A DNA stretch of 64,000 nt from Rattus norvegicus (lineage: Eukaryota > Chordata > Mammalia > Rodentia > Muridae), in NCBI RefSeq assembly GCF_036323735.1, contig NC_086034.1, positions 17,777,501 to 17,841,500 of the forward strand. Reading direction: 5' to 3'. The notes beneath the pieces were generated by a model. The model was not told where the DNA came from. It made no database searches and saw only the letters and a list, made by a program, of their open reading frames with translations. Numbering within the stretch: the stretch's first letter is position 1; each line of letters opens with the position of its first letter. A program made the position numbers and the translations under genes. Positions 47,001 to 59,000 of the stretch are shown piece after piece.

Positions 47001-50000
47001 TGAGTGGTTGGTTGGTAGAGTGTGCACATGCGCCACACATGTGTGCTCACAGGTCAGAGAACACTTGAAGGAGTTGTTTTTCTCCTTTCACTATTGAGTC
47101 CCTGGTATCTAACTAATGGCTTGATGGTGACTGACTTTATCTGCTGAGCTATTCCACCAGCTTTTCGTTTGTTTGTTTGTCTTGAGGCAGTGCCTGTCAC
47201 TGAACCAGCTCACAGATCATCTACACCAGCTGGCTAATGAGCTCCAAGAATCCACTTATGTCTGCCTGTTCACTGCCAGGTTCACAGGCAGCGGCTACCA
47301 TGTCTGGCTTTTATGTGGGTGCAGGGGTCTGAACTCAGGTCCTCTGGCTTGAGTGGCAAGTGCATTTTCTTGGCCCTGGCTAACACCATCTATTTTTAAG
47401 CATCAAGGCTCAGATGCTAAGAGGCTGGCACCCAGGGTGATGTCACTAGTGTGGGGACTCTGGTGATGAACACAGGTGCAGGGGTGTAGTGGGCACGGGT
47501 ATCCAGAAGAGTCAGGGGTCTTTAGAGACTGTCCTGGGTTAGGTGCCTCAGGAGCCCTTACAACGGGCGCCATTTTGCATCTTGCCTTGTCTTCAGGATG
47601 AACATGGCGAGGCTCTGTCCGATGAGGACATCCGAGCAGAGGCTGACACCTTCATGTTTGGAGGTGAGTGAGTGTTTCTGTGAACTGTTACAGAGAGAGT
47701 GGAAGTCTAGGCATCCTGGCCACAAGGTTGTGGACCCTGGATTTCTTCCCCTTCTGTGTGTTTCCCGGCGGGTTGGGGCGAGCCACCTTAGTGCTGTCCA
47801 CTTGGTGGTGCTGAAGCAGCCCAGAGACCCCTTTCAGGCCACGACACCACGGCCAGTGGGCTCTCCTGGATCCTGTACAACCTGGCGAAGCACCCGGAAT
47901 ACCAGGAGCGCTGCCGGCAGGAGGTGCGGGAGCTCCTGAGGGACCGTGAGCCTGAGGAGATTGAATGGTAAGTCAGGTGCCGGAGTACTTCTGAGCCCCT
48001 TCCTGGCTCTTTTCCCAAGAGAAGAGAAAAGATGGCCGAGGAAAGGAGAGAGGATCAGGCCTGCATCTGCACGGGGTACAAAGGCTTTGAGAGATGGAGG
48101 GAGGAGAGGAAATGAGGGAGAGGGAGACAGAAAGAAGGTATGTGTGTGCGCATGCGTGTGTGTGCATGTACGTGTATCACGTGCACTTGAGTTCCTGTGG
48201 TGGGCCTGTGAGGAATCAAGATGGCAGCAACTGAGGTCAGTGGCAATAGACTGGAAAAGCGATGTTAGTGACTTTAATTTTAACCCAAGGGTAATCAGGA
48301 ACCAGGGGAAGTGTTTGAGCAAAGGAGAGGCAGGTCAGCTGTGTGTATCATAAAGGTCCTTGTAGGATTCTTCAAAGTTTTCCTTAATCTTTCATTTTCA
48401 GATTGACTTAACTGTACAAGTCTTTGGTCTTCCGGAAAAAAAAATCTTTAACTTAGTTTATTGGAGTTTCTTAGAAACATCAGGTGAACTGTGTGTCTTA
48501 GGGAGCACCTTTAGTCCTTTTACTCAAGAAGTTGAGGCAAAAGGATCCTTTAAAGCAGGTAAGTTTGGGTAGCATAGCAAGACCCTGTCCATGGCTACCG
48601 GCCTCCTTGGGCACCTGCATAAAAATGTGGGTACACATGTACACACTTACACACATAAGCACACGTACACAATTTAAAACTTGTAAAAAATCAAAACAAA
48701 CAAAAAGGCATCCTTAGTGGGTTTTGCTGCTGTGAGCAGACACCATGTCCAAGGAAATTCATAAGGACAACATTGAATTGGGGCTGGCTTACAGGTTCAG
48801 AGGTTCAGTCCATTATCATCAAGGCAGGAACATGGCAGCATCCAGGTAGACATGGTGCAGGAGGAGCTGAGAGCTCTACATCTTCATTTGAAAGCTGCTA
48901 GCAGAAGACTGACTTCCAGGCAGCTAGGATGAGGGTCTCATAGCCCACACCCATGGTGACACACCTCCAACAGGGCCACACCTTCTAATACTGCCACTCC
49001 TTGGGCCAAGCATAAACAAATCATCACATTCCACTCCCTGGCCCCCATAGGCTTTTTCAAACATATGAGTCTATAGGGGCCATACCTAAACATAGCATAA
49101 TGCAAAATTTATTTAGTCCAACTTCAAAGGTCCCCATTGTTTATAGCAGTCTCAACACTGTCCAAAGTTCAAAGTCTTTTCTGAGATTTATCCAATCACT
49201 TAACTGCGACCCCCAAAGCAAGATGAGAAACCAGCTGGGCAAACCCCAAACTCTACATCTTCATGTCTGATTTCAAGGCGGTCTTCAGATCTCCAACTCC
49301 TTTTTTCATCTTTGTTGGCTGCAACACACTTCTTTCTCCTGGGCTGTTTCCACTACCTGTTAGCAGCTTTCCTCAGCAGATAGACCATGACTCTGGCATC
49401 TTGAACATCTTGGGGTCTCCCAGGCAACTTCAGTGGTACAGCTGTTTGTTTCAGTGTCTGGGATCCACACATGATCTTCTGGGCTCTTCCAAAGGCCTGG
49501 CATCAGTTCTCCAATTCTGTCCTCTGTAGCATGCTAAGCTCAGGTTGATCACTGCCGCTGCTATACTTGGTGGTCATCCCATGGACTGGCATCTCCAATA
49601 CACTGGGGTCTTTCTGCTGCAACTAGGCTTCACCAATAGCTTCTCGCAGGCTCTCTTCATGGTGCCAAGCCTCAAATCCTTTGCATGACTCCTTCAGCCT
49701 TGGGCCATCAAGTGCAACTTAGGCTTCAATTTCACCAATGGCCTTCCTTGGTCTCTCACAGTGCCAAGCCTCAGCTGCTCTTCATGACCCCTTCATGCTT
49801 TCTAAACTAATACCACCTGGGCAACTCTTATACATTACCAAGTCCAGCTATAGCAAAAGGTATCACTTTGGCTCTCTCTGGGACACAGCATCATTGTGCT
49901 CTCAGAAAACACTACCCAGAAGATTTCACCTCAGTGAAATCTCCTTCCCACCCATCCTCACCCATCTCAACACCCTGGCATTCACCTATACTAGGGAAAA

Positions 50001-53000
50001 GAGCCTTCATAGGACCAAGAGCTTCTCCTCCTATTGATGCCAGACAATGCCATCCTCTGCTACATATATGGCCAGAGCTATGGGTCCCACAATCTGTATT
50101 CTTTGGTTGGGGGTTTAATCCCTGGGAGCTCTGGGGGGTTTGGTTGGTTGATATTTTTGTTCTTCCTATAGGGTTGCAAACCCCTTCAGCTCCTTCAGGC
50201 CTTTCTATAAACCATCCATTGGGATCCCCATGCATCCACATTATTATCTTCCTTCTTCTTGAGCTTCATATGATCTGTGCATTGTGTCTAGGGTATTACA
50301 AGATTTTGGGCTAATATTCACTTATCAGTGAGTACATGCCATGTGTGTTCTTTTCTGATTGGTTTACCTCACTCAGGATGATATTTTCTAGTTTCATCCA
50401 TTTGCCTAAGAATTTCATGAAGTCGTTGCTTTTAATAGCTGAGTAGTACTCCATTTTGTGGATGCACCACATTTTCTGTATCCATTCCTCTGTTGAAGGG
50501 CATCCAGGTTGTTTCCAAATTCTGGCTATTATAAATAAAGCTTCTGTGAACACGTGTCCTTGTTATATGTTGGTGCAGCTTTTGGGAATATGCCCAGGAG
50601 TGGTATAGCTGGGTCCTCAGATAGTACTATGTCCAATCTTCTGAGAAACTTCCAGACTGATTTCCAGAGCGGTCATACCAGCTTGCAATCCCATCAATAA
50701 TGGAGAAGTCTTCCTCTTTATCTACATTCTTGCCAGAATCTGCTGTCACCTGAGTTTTTGATCTTAGCCATTCTGACTGGTGTGAGGTGGAATCTCAGGG
50801 TAGTTTTGATTTGCATTTCCCTAATTACTAAGGATGTTGAACATTTCTTAAGGTGCTCCTCAGCCATTCGATATTCCTCAGCTGAGGTCTTTGTTTAGCT
50901 CTGTACCCCATTTTAAAATAGGGTTATTTGGTTCTCTGGAGTCTAACTTCTTTGTATATATTAGATATTAGCCCTCTATTGAATGTAGGATTAGTAAAAG
51001 TCTTTTCCCAGTCTGTGGGTTGCTGTTTTGTCCGATAGACAATGTTCTTTGCCTTACAGAAGCTTTGCAATCTTATGAGGTCCTATTTGTTGATTCTTGA
51101 TTTTAGAGCATAAGCCATTGGTGTTCTGTTCAGGAAAATTTCCCCTGTGCCCATGTGTTCGAGGCTCTTCTCCTCTTTCTCTTCTATTAGTTTCAGTGTA
51201 TTTGGTTTTATGTGGAGGTCCTTGATCCACTTGGACTTGAGCGTTGTACAAGGAGATCAGAATGGATCAATTTGCATTCTTCTACATGCTGACCTGCAGT
51301 TGAACCAGCACCATTTGTTGAAAATGCTATCTTTTTTCCATTGGATGGTTTTAGCTCTTTTTTCAAAGATCAAGTTACCATAAGTGTATGCCTTCATTTC
51401 TGGGTCTTCAATTGTATTTCATTGATCTACCTGCCAGTCTCTGTACCAATACCATGCAGTTTTTATCATGAGTCCTCTGGATTACAGCTTGAGGTCAGGG
51501 ATGCCCCCAAAAGTTCTTTCATTGTTGAAAATAGTTTTCACCATCCTGGGTTTTTTTTTGTTATTCCAAATGAATTTGCAAATTGCTCTTTCTAACTCTA
51601 TGAGTTGGAATTTTGATGGGGATTGCATTGAATCTACAGTTTGCTTTTGGCAAGTTGGCCATTTTTATTATACTAATCGTGCCAATCCAAAAGCATGGGA
51701 GATCTTTGCATTTTCTGAGATTTTCAATTTCTTCCTTCAGAGACTTGTCATACAGATCTTTCACTTGCTTCATTAGAGTCAAACTAAGGTACTTTGTTAT
51801 TTGTGACTATTGTGAAGGGTGTCATTTCCCTAATTTCTTTCTCAGCCTGTTTATGCTTTGAATAGAGGAAGGCTACTGATTTTTTTCAGTTAATTTTATA
51901 TCCAGCCACTTTACTGAAGTTGTTTACCAGGTTTAGGAGTTCTCTGGTGTAATTTTTGGGGTCACTTAAGTATACTATCATATCATCTGCAAATAGTGAT
52001 ATTTTGACTTCTTCCTTTCCAATTTGTATCCTTTTGGCCTCTTTTTGGTGTCTGATTGCTCTGGATAAGACTTCCAGTAGGGAGAGAGTGGGCAGTCTTG
52101 TCTAGTCCCTGATTTTAGTGGGATTGCTTCAAGTTTCTCTCCATTCAGTTTGATGTTGGCTACTGGTTTGCTGTATATTGCTTTTACTATTGTTTAGATA
52201 TGGGCTTGAATTTCTAATCTTTCCAAGACTTTTCCTATGAAGGGGTGGTGAATTTTGTCAAATGCTTTGTCAGCATCTAATGAGATGACCATCTATTTTT
52301 TTCCTTTGAGTTTGTTAATATAGTAGATTACATTGATGGATTTCTGTGTATTGAACCATCCCTTCATCCCTGCAATGAACCCTACTTGATAATGATGAAT
52401 AATCACTTTGATGTGTTCTTAAATTCAGTTTGCAAGAATTTTATTGAGTATTTTTGAATCAATATTGATAAAGGAAATTGGTCTGAAGTTCTGTTTCTTA
52501 GTAGGGTCTTTGTGTGGTTTAGGTATAAGCGTAGTTTTGGCTTCAATGAATGAAGTGGGTAGTGTTCCTTCCATTTCTATCTTGTGGAATAGTTTGAAGA
52601 GTATTGGTATTAGGTCTTCTTAGAATTCTGCACTAAATCCATCTGGTCCTGGGCATTTTTTGGTTGGGAGACTTTTAATGACTGCTTCTATTTCTTTAGG
52701 GATATGGGACTATTTAGATGGTTTATCTGATCCTGATTTAACTTTGGTAGCTGGATCAGTCTAGAAAATTGTCCATTTCATCCAGATTTTCCAGTTTTGT
52801 TGAGTAAAGGCTTTTGTAGTAGGATCTGATAATTTTTTAATTTCCTCAGTTTCTATTGTTATGTCTCCCTTTTCACTTTTGATGTTGTTAATTTGGATAC
52901 TGTCTCTGTGCCCTCTGGTTAGTCTGGCTAAGTGTTTATCTATCTATTGTTGATTTTCTCAAAGAACCAACTCCTGGTTTTGTTGATCCTCTGTATAGTT

Positions 53001-56000
53001 CTTTTTGTTTCTACTTGGTTGATTTCAGCTCTGAGTTTGATTATTTCCTGCCTTCTACTCCTCCTGCATGAATTTGCTTCTTTTGTTCTAGAGCTTTCAG
53101 GTGTGCTGTCAAGGTGTTACTGTATGCTCTCTCCAGTTTCTTTCTGCAGGCACTCAGAGCAATGAGTTTTCCTCTTAGCACTTCTTTCATTGTGTCCCAT
53201 AAGTTTGGGTATTTGTGTCTTCATTTTCATTAAATTCTAAAAACTCTTTAATTTCTTTCTTTATTTCTTCCTTGACTAAGTTGTCATTGAGTAGAGCATT
53301 GTTCAGTTTACATGTGTATGTTGGCTTTCTGTTGTTTTTGTTGTTATTGAAGACCAGCCTTAGTCCATGGTGATCTGATAGGACTTGTTGGATTATTTCA
53401 ATCTTCTTGTGTCTGTTGAGACCTGTCTTTTGACCACTTATATGTTCAATTTTTTGAGAAGGTACCATGAGGTGCTGAGAAGAAGGTATATCCTTTTGTT
53501 TTAGGATGAAATGTTCTATAGATATCTGTTAAATCCATTTGGTCCATAACTTCTGTTAATTTCACTGCATCTCTGTTTAGTTTCTCTTTTCATGATCTGT
53601 CCATTGATGAAAATGGGGTGTTGAAGTCTCCCACTATTATTGTGTGTGGTGCAATGTGGTGCTTTGAGCTTTAGTAAGGTTTCTTTCAAGGATGTGGATG
53701 CCCTTGCATTTGGAGCATAGATATTCAGAATTGAGAGTTCATCTTGGAGATTTTTCCTTTAATGAGCATGAAGTGTCCTCCCTTTTTTTTTTTTAAAAGA
53801 TTTATTTATTTAATGTATGTGAGTACACTGTTGATCCCTTCAGACACACCAGAAGAGGGCATCGGATCCCATTACAGATGGTTGTGAGCCACCATGTGGT
53901 TGCTGGGATTTGAACTCAGGACCTCTGGAAGAGCAGTCAGTGCTCTTAGCCGCTGAGCCATCTCTCCAGCCCTGAAGTGTCCTTCCTTATCTCTTTGGAT
54001 AACTTTTGGTTGAAAGTCGATTTTATTTGATGTTAGAATGGCTACTCCATCTTGTTTTTGGGACCATTTGCTTAGAAAATTTTTTTCAGCCTCTTAGTCT
54101 GAGATACTGTGTGTCTTTGTCACTGAGGTGTGTTTCCTGTATTGAGAAAAATGCTGGGTCCTATTTAAGTATCCAGTCTGTTAGTCTATGTTTTTTTATT
54201 GGGGGAATTGAGTCCATTGATGTTAAGAGATGTTAAGGAATAATGATTATTGTTTCCTGTTATTTTTGTTGTTAGCAGTGGAATTATGTTTGCGTGGCAA
54301 GCGCTCTATCACTGAGCTAAATCCCCAACCCCATGAGATGTGATTTTAAATACAAATCTTGCTTTCCTGGTGTGTTGTGGTATCTAGGACTTGCTGTAGT
54401 GGGAGAACTGGGTTCTGACGATGCCAAGTAATCCTGGTTCCTGTTACTCAGGTTCCTGTGCTTGCCTCTAGTCATCTGGCTCTCTCTGATGTTAGTTGGT
54501 CTTGCTGTCTCTGACTGAATCTTGGCCCTCCTGTGGGCCTGTGATCTTAGGAGTGAGAGTGCTCTTGGGAGACAAGCTCTCTCTGCGCAGGCTTTGGGTT
54601 TGGAGGGCTGTGAACAGCCTTAGCTCTGGGTGCAGATGGAAACTGGAAGGATCCTGTCGCAGGCTGCTCTGTGGTTCCTGTGTCCTGTGTGCTCCTGGTG
54701 GGTCCCTCTTTGGACAGATAGAGGAGTTAAAGTGGGGTCTCACCTCTGGGCTTAAGACTGAGAGCACTCCTGGGAGACAAGTTCTCTCTGGGCAGGCTTT
54801 GGGTCTGGAGGGCTGTGAACAGCCTTAGCTCTGTGCGCAGATAACACAGATGGAGACTATAGCAGTGAAATCTTTTTTTTTTTTTTTTTTTTTGGTTCTT
54901 TTTTTTTCGGAGCTGGGGACCGAACCCAGGGCCTTGCGCTTCCTAGGTAAGCGCTCTACCACTGAGCTAAATCCCCAGCCCCAGCAGTGAAATCTTCTTA
55001 ATCACCACTAATTCTTAGCTCTAGATAACCAGCATCAATTGTCCCAGTAGTCCCTTCTATTCTGGACTCTAAAGCCACAGTCATGCTGAAGCTGCCAAGT
55101 TCTGCTGTTTGCAAGAGCTGGAATTCCTCCCTCCCACTCCCTTCTTCTATTACATTACCACTAGCTTTCTGTTTTCCAACTCCTTATTGCCTAAGCTTGG
55201 TTGTCCTGGATCTTGCTCTGTAGACTGACCTTGAACTCAGAGATCTGTATGCCTAGCTCTTGTAATAAAAGCTGTGTACCACCAGACCTAGATTTAAGTT
55301 TTTCTTCACCTAGAACTTGCTTTGTGCAAGGCTGACCTTGAACCCAGAGATCTGTTTGGCTTTATCTCCTGGGATTACAGGTGTGTACCACCATGCCTGG
55401 TGATCCCACTCCTTTTATCTACTATCTCCTAGAATATAGGATTTAGCTCCATCTTACTTCCTGGTTTCCTTTTAATACTTTAATTTTTTTAAAAAGGATT
55501 TATTTATTTATTTATTTATTGTGAGTACACTGTCATTCTCTTCAGACAGACCAGAAGAAGACATTGGATCCCATTATAGATGGTTGTGAGCCACCATGTG
55601 GTTGCTGGGAATTGAACTCAGGACCTTTGGAAGAGCAGTCAGTGCTCTTAACTGCTGAGCCATCTCTCCAGCCCACTTTAATTTTTAATATAAAAAATAT
55701 AACCATATATGTTTTCCTTTCTCAGCTTGCTATGCTTCTTTAAAATACTCTTCATGAGACTTAAGCAGAGAACAAAGTCTATGATGGGCGGTTCTGAGAC
55801 TTCCTTTGTAATTAATCTGAGTCTCTTCACCTTAGCCTCAGGCAGATTCTTCAGACAAGGGCAAAAAGTAGCCACATTCGTCATCAAAATACCACAAAAC
55901 AGCCTCTAGGTCACATATTGAAATTCTCCACTGAAACCTCTTGGGCCAGGTCTGCATAGTTCATATTACTCACAGCAACAAAATCTTCCATATTCCTACT

Positions 56001-59000
56001 AGGATGGCCATTATACCCCCCTTATAAAGCATTCTACTGCTTTCCAAATCCAAAGTCCCCAAATCCACATTCTTTCAAACAAAAGCACGGTCAGGCCTAT
56101 CACAGTAGTACTCCAGTCCCTGGTACCAACTTCTGTTTTAGGGTTTTACTGCTGTGAACAGAGACTGAAAGATCCCATGCAGAGAGAGACCCTTACTCAA
56201 GTCTCGGGAAATTGCGGACCCCAGACACAGAGAGACCATTTTGGATGTAATAAGCAAAGGCAAGGTTTATTACGGAGACCTATTATAGAGATCTCCGGGC
56301 CGACACGACACGTATCCCACGCAGGAGACAGAGGAGTCGACCCCAAGAGGCTGGAAGAAAGAGTATTTAAAGGCAGAGGCTGTGAGCCCCAGGGGATGGG
56401 GGGATGTCAAAGGGGAGTGTACCCCAAGTTACAGGATTGTTTTATGGCTCTAGGAGATAAGGGGACGCCAGGTTTTATGGCCCCCTGGTTCCTGGAACAG
56501 TACTACTAAATCAGGAGAAGGGTCGGGTCTTCAGGTCCTCATTATTTTTAAAAGTTTGTCAGAATTGATGAAGCATCTGCATTTGAAACACCTCTGCTTA
56601 GGCTTGGGTTTCCAGGAATGCTCTCTGCAGAATGCAATGGCTGGAAGGCACAAGTAGGGGCTTAAATAAACATCGATGGGGCAGAACAAAGAACTGTTAC
56701 TCACACCGGGTGATAAGCAAAGTAGTTCTCTTGCATTTTTAACAATCTGTCTTCCTGAGTCAGGTCCTGTTGCTGAGTTTTGGGCTAATTTAAAACTCTA
56801 TCTCTCGGGGCTGGGGATTTAGCTTAGTGGTAGAGCGCTTACCTAGGAAGCGCAAGGCCCTGGGTTCGGTCCCCAGCTCCGAAAAAAAAAAAACCAAAAA
56901 AAAAAAAAAAAAAAAACCCTCTATCTCTCAAGACCATGACCAAGGCAACTCCTATAAAAAACATTTAATTGGGGCCGGCTTACAGGTTCAGAGGTTTAGT
57001 CCCTTATCATCAAGGTGGGGACATGGTAACGTCCAGGCAGGCATGGTGCAGGGGGAGTTGAGAGTTCTACAGCAGCTAGGATGATTGTCTAAAGGCCCGC
57101 ACCCACAATGACACACCTACTCCAACAGGGCCACACCCTCTAATAGTGTCATTCCCTGGGTCGAGCATATACAAACTATCACAGAGGGATACATAAATGA
57201 AGAAACAAAACAAAACAAAAAACTAGCAACCAGGCAGCCTTTAGGAAGAAGATGTGGTGATGTGCCACAGGGGTGAGTGGTGCGCTCTGTAGTTCAGATT
57301 TTCAGCTGCAGGTCCTGAAATTTTAAATAATCACAACATACCAAAAGAAGACAGATTAAAGATTTCAGCTACATCATTGGCTCTTGATTAGTTGTTAATG
57401 TTTTCCCGTGGATTCTGCCTGGGGCTGTGGATGTGGCTTGGTGTTAGACCACTTACCTAGAATGTGCCTAGCTATTCTAGGTGGCTAATCAAACTGGTAG
57501 TTTGAATATGCTTGCCCCTGGCAGTGGCACTCTTAGGAGGTGTGGCCTCGTTGGAGGGAGTGTGTCACTGCGACCCTTGTCCCAGCTTCCTGGAAGCCGA
57601 TCTCCTATTAGCTGCCTTCAGAACAAGATGTAGAACTCTCAGCTCCTCCAGTGCCATGGTACCTGGATGCTGCCATGCTTCCTGCCATAATGATAACAGA
57701 CTGAACCACTGAAGCTGTGAGCCAGCCCCAGTGAAATGGTGTCCTTCTAAGAGATGCCTTGGTCATGGTATCTGCTCACAGCAGTAAAGCCCTAAGTCAG
57801 GCAAAACAATCACCCACAATGCCTCTCTCTGCTGAAAGGGCACATTCACCCTTGTACCACCAGCCATATCTCTTCCTTCCTTATCCCCCACCTTGGCTAA
57901 TTGCATTCCTAGTGCAACGATGACAAAAGCAAAGCTTTAAATCTAGTTATCTTCTTTCTACTGTTTTGCATTTAGGTTTCTCTCTTTTTTCCAGAATGAT
58001 TAATTTTTATGCAACTTGTTAAATTAAACATTATTTTTATTTTAAAATTATATATGTGTGTGTGTGTTGGGGGGGGTGGTCTTTGCGTGCGAGTGCAGTG
58101 TCTACAGAGGCTGGAAAAGTGCGTCAGAACTTCTAGAGTTGGGGTGTATGGGGCAGTCCTGAGCTGCCTGCAGTGCTGAGAACTGAACTGTGATCCTCTC
58201 GAACAGTAAGCCAGCCCTGAGTTGTTATACTTTTGTTCTCTCAGAAAAAGATTTTAAAGCCACCTGCCTAAGATTTCTCTGGTACTCTTATTAAGTATCT
58301 GATTTAAAAAGCTTTCGATTAATTAATAAGTTTACCAGTAAGAATGACACAATTAAGCTAATTAGTCGTAAGCTAATCAACAGTTAATTAATAATGAATG
58401 TTTTTTGAGACACAGTGTCATTGTGTGCCCAAGGCTGGACTGGAACTCATAATCCTCCTGTCTCAGTCTTTCCATTGTTGGGACTCCGTTTTCGCTTTTT
58501 TAAAAAATTGCATATATTAACTCATTAATTAATTAATGTCTCTCTTGGAGTTCAAACGTGTCTCCAGACTTCCTAAGCAGCTGCTCTTCCTCTCCGAGCC
58601 ATCTAGTTAGCCTGTGTTTTTCCAATTCTCGAGCACTTCTTTCATCAAGCACTGCATCCATCTTGGCATTTACTACAGGGAGGAAGGTTTCACTGGGTCA
58701 CGGAGGTGTTGAAGTTCTCTCAGTTTTGGTCCGATTAACTATTTCTTTTTTTTTCCTCAGGGACGACCTGGCCCAGCTGCCATTCCTCACCATGTGCATT
58801 AAGGAGAGCCTGCGACTGCATCCTCCGGCCACGGCAATCTCCCGCTGCTGCACTCAAGACATTATGCTCCCAGATGGCCGGGTCATCCCTAAAGGTGCGC
58901 GCAGCGTCAGGGAGGAGGGTTCTGGGCAGACCGTGAATCCAGCAGTTTGTCTTCATTGGTTCATTTTCCCCACAGGCGTCATCTGCCGAATAAGTATTTT

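Larger units (their letters stand above)
45446..47596. other. Intron after coding exon 6: contents
   Basis: 2.2 kb with a B4-type SINE (46,022-46,237), an ID (46,238-46,342) and antisense B3/B4-like elements (46,800-47,390). No exon-like frame. Confidence 0.65.
49942..54860 (-). mobile_element. Antisense L1 with 5' UTR monomers, ORF1 lost
   Basis: The flanks CAGTGAAATCT at about 49,931-49,941 and 54,861-54,871 are an exact target duplication. Reading on the minus strand: two 5' UTR monomers about 208 bp apart (centred near 54,780 and 54,575), an ID fragment, then ORF2 from endonuclease to C-terminus (about 54,280 to 50,300) and part of the 3' UTR. ORF1 is absent and ORF2 is broken, so it cannot move on its own. 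Confidence 0.87.
56118..57183 (-). repeat. Repeat 'A', antisense, left LTR of composite, interrupted
   Basis: Parts at about 56,130-56,165 and 56,931-57,183. On the minus strand it starts TGTGATAGTTTG. A solo LTR is inserted near its end. Confidence 0.75.
47968..58760. other. Intron after coding exon 8: contents
   Basis: 10.8 kb, by far the largest intron. 48,719-57,183 is one antisense LTR-like composite (repeat A at both ends) bloated by an antisense L1, IDs, B1, B2 and a solo LTR. 57,490-57,800 is another A copy. B1-like pieces lie at 48,485-48,600 and 58,400-58,488. Confidence 0.8.

Noticed and set aside
47834..48322. 162-codon minus-strand frame
   Set aside because: It overlaps a Cyp4f exon and a GT-rich repeat. 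The His/Thr-rich and Ser/Pro-rich composition follows from repeats and antisense of coding sequence.
50311..53468. Several open stretches on both strands
   Set aside because: They are pieces and antisense shadows of the broken L1 ORF2.
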